Below, one piece after another: positions 63,505-64,000 of a stretch of DNA of 64,000 nt (position 1 is the stretch's first letter; each line of letters starts with the position of its first letter). Location: NCBI GenBank assembly GCA_963836915.1, contig CAWILH010000002.1, positions 620,001 to 684,000 of the forward strand, written 5' to 3'. The notes beneath the pieces are model-generated. The model ran no database searches. It worked only from the letters and a program-made list of their open reading frames with translations, and was not told where the DNA came from. The DNA comes from Cryomorpha sp963836915. GTDB lineage: Bacteria > Bacteroidota > Bacteroidia > Flavobacteriales_D > Cryomorphaceae. A program made the translations under genes and the position numbers.

Positions 63505-63681
63505 CGAAATGGTTCTAATTAAAACCTAAACGGTTAAGAAACTCACTTTAATTTCGAAACGCTCAAAGCTAGTCAATTCACATGCTGGATTTAAAAAGGA
63601 TTGCGATAATCGGGAGTGGTTCGAACGGCGATATTCACGCTCTTCCACATCCTCAGAAACATTGATATCTTCAAAACCTAT
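63505..63681. other. Noncoding stretch after the AbiEi-like remnant
   Basis: No family match is visible on the plus strand. A 54-codon frame lies on the minus strand (see that entry). The region may be deleted or scrambled remains of the rest of the AbiEi-like gene. Confidence 0.35.
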
Positions 63682-63690
63682 ATGCGCCAT
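63526..63690 (-). CDS. Possible small ORF (54 aa), doubtful
   Basis: An ATG at 63690 (minus strand) opens MAHIGFEDINVSEDVEEREY and runs to a TAG at 63526. It has no signal or domain I know, and it may be the reverse of noncoding DNA. The N-terminal half has protein-like composition. I list it because no other gene covers the region. Confidence 0.25.
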   Translation of the reverse strand: MAHIGFEDINVSEDVEEREYRRSNHSRLSQSFLNPACELTSFERFEIKVSFLTV

Positions 63691-64000
63691 ATTTCGATTT
63701 ACGAAAAATCATCTCTGGCTGGAACCGGAATGCCATATAGTCCCATGACTACAGATATTTATCATTTAGCCAACATTTCGTCTGAAGAAATTCCCACTTT
63801 GCTACAAACTTTTGCTTCCTTCCTACGCAAACAGTCAGCAGAAAAACTACATAGTTGGAACATAGATGATCTATCTATCTCAGATCAAACTGTTTACAGT
63901 AGAATTGCTTTGGGTCATTATTTTGCTGATCAATTTAGAGGCATCATAGCATTATTGATCCAGGCTGGATTAGATGTCGAGGTAAATACCTGTCAAGAAA
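63682..64000 (+). CDS. Partial gene of unknown function, continues past the window end
   Basis: The frame is open from at least 63610 to the end at 64000. Possible starts are ATG 63682, 63730 or 63745; the one at 63745 begins MTTDIYHLANISSEEIPTLL. The sequence is helical, with LHSWNIDDLSISDQTVYSRI and LGHYFADQFRGIIALLIQ following, and shows no motif I recognise. It follows an AbiEi remnant, so an accessory island may begin here. Confidence 0.45.
   Translation, partial: MRHISIYEKSSLAGTGMPYSPMTTDIYHLANISSEEIPTLLQTFASFLRKQSAEKLHSWNIDDLSISDQTVYSRIALGHYFADQFRGIIALLIQAGLDVEVNTCQE

Noticed and set aside
63097..64000. A complete type IV toxin-antitoxin (AbiE) system
   Set aside because: The AbiEi-like part lacks a start and a C-terminus, and no AbiEii nucleotidyltransferase is visible in the window.
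1..64000. tRNA, rRNA, CRISPR arrays, insertion sequences and riboswitches
   Set aside because: I saw no direct-repeat array, transposase frame, cloverleaf-like sequence or FMN riboswitch near ribH. A covariance-model search would be needed to exclude small RNAs.

Overview
The window is a dense stretch of a Bacteroidota chromosome. The evidence is four exported proteins with type IX secretion (T9SS, por) C-terminal sorting domains, a complete moxR/DUF58/batABCDE aerotolerance operon, the DUF1800/DUF1501 pair, DUF2911, DUF6155 and DUF6702 families, almost no Shine-Dalgarno sequences, and many promoter boxes of the Bacteroidota form TAnnTTTG. A free-living, probably aquatic, Flavobacteriales or Cryomorphaceae-like organism is my best guess; that is inference. 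I see no rRNA, tRNA, CRISPR array, prophage or intact insertion sequence. About 60 protein genes cover nearly all of the window.

Layout. An endonuclease/exonuclease/phosphatase-family membrane protein (66-1151) faces the eight-gene moxR-DUF58-(BatD-like)-batA-batB-batC-batD-batE operon on the minus strand (1239-9587). Next come a MazG-like pyrophosphohydrolase and a DUF4442 thioesterase-like gene, a heptanucleotide repeat, ribH with a TPR membrane protein, and divergently recF with a DciA-like gene. From 13.6 to 24.7 kb there is a mix of lipoprotein, patatin, MFS transporter, FkbM methyltransferase, cupin, META-domain lipoprotein, T9SS cargo, zinc-ribbon methyltransferase, GH3 enzyme, HExxH peptidase and TPR protein. 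At 24.9-27.2 kb lies a PIF1/RecD-like helicase with a C-terminal HTH module split off. A tripartite efflux operon (28.1-32.5 kb) has adaptor, permease and TolC but no ATPase. Then come DUF2911, DUF6155, a lipid-turnover pair (App1 phosphatase and diacylglycerol-kinase-like), a potassium channel and a glycosyltransferase. DUF1800 and DUF1501 genes and a T9SS protein follow at 38.2-42.2 kb.

The most coherent accessory module is a copper-related cluster at 42.7-45.2 kb: an MbnH-like dihaem peroxidase, an MbnP-like lipoprotein and a T9SS-sorted cupredoxin. After it come an aldehyde dehydrogenase, an XRE repressor with a membrane partner and visible operators, a two-lobed aspartic protease followed by a secreted protein of four tandem AMPK-type glycogen-binding domains, a large T9SS protein with six GCTD/DDGSC repeats, a fused FAD/Fe-S D-lactate-type dehydrogenase, proC, an SDR, endonuclease III without its Fe-S cysteines, DUF6702, HupE/UreJ-like and an M1 aminopeptidase. 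The last 1.1 kb looks more AT-rich and holds a decayed AbiEi-like gene and an unidentified gene running off the edge.

Four conserved genes are broken by single-nucleotide indels (moxR, the BatD-like gene, DUF1800, the D-lactate-type dehydrogenase), and the helicase may be a fifth. Two of the breaks sit exactly where the intact frame needs GGGCCC, a hexamer I could not find anywhere in the window. This points to motif-specific sequencing error, possibly combined with real avoidance of the site.
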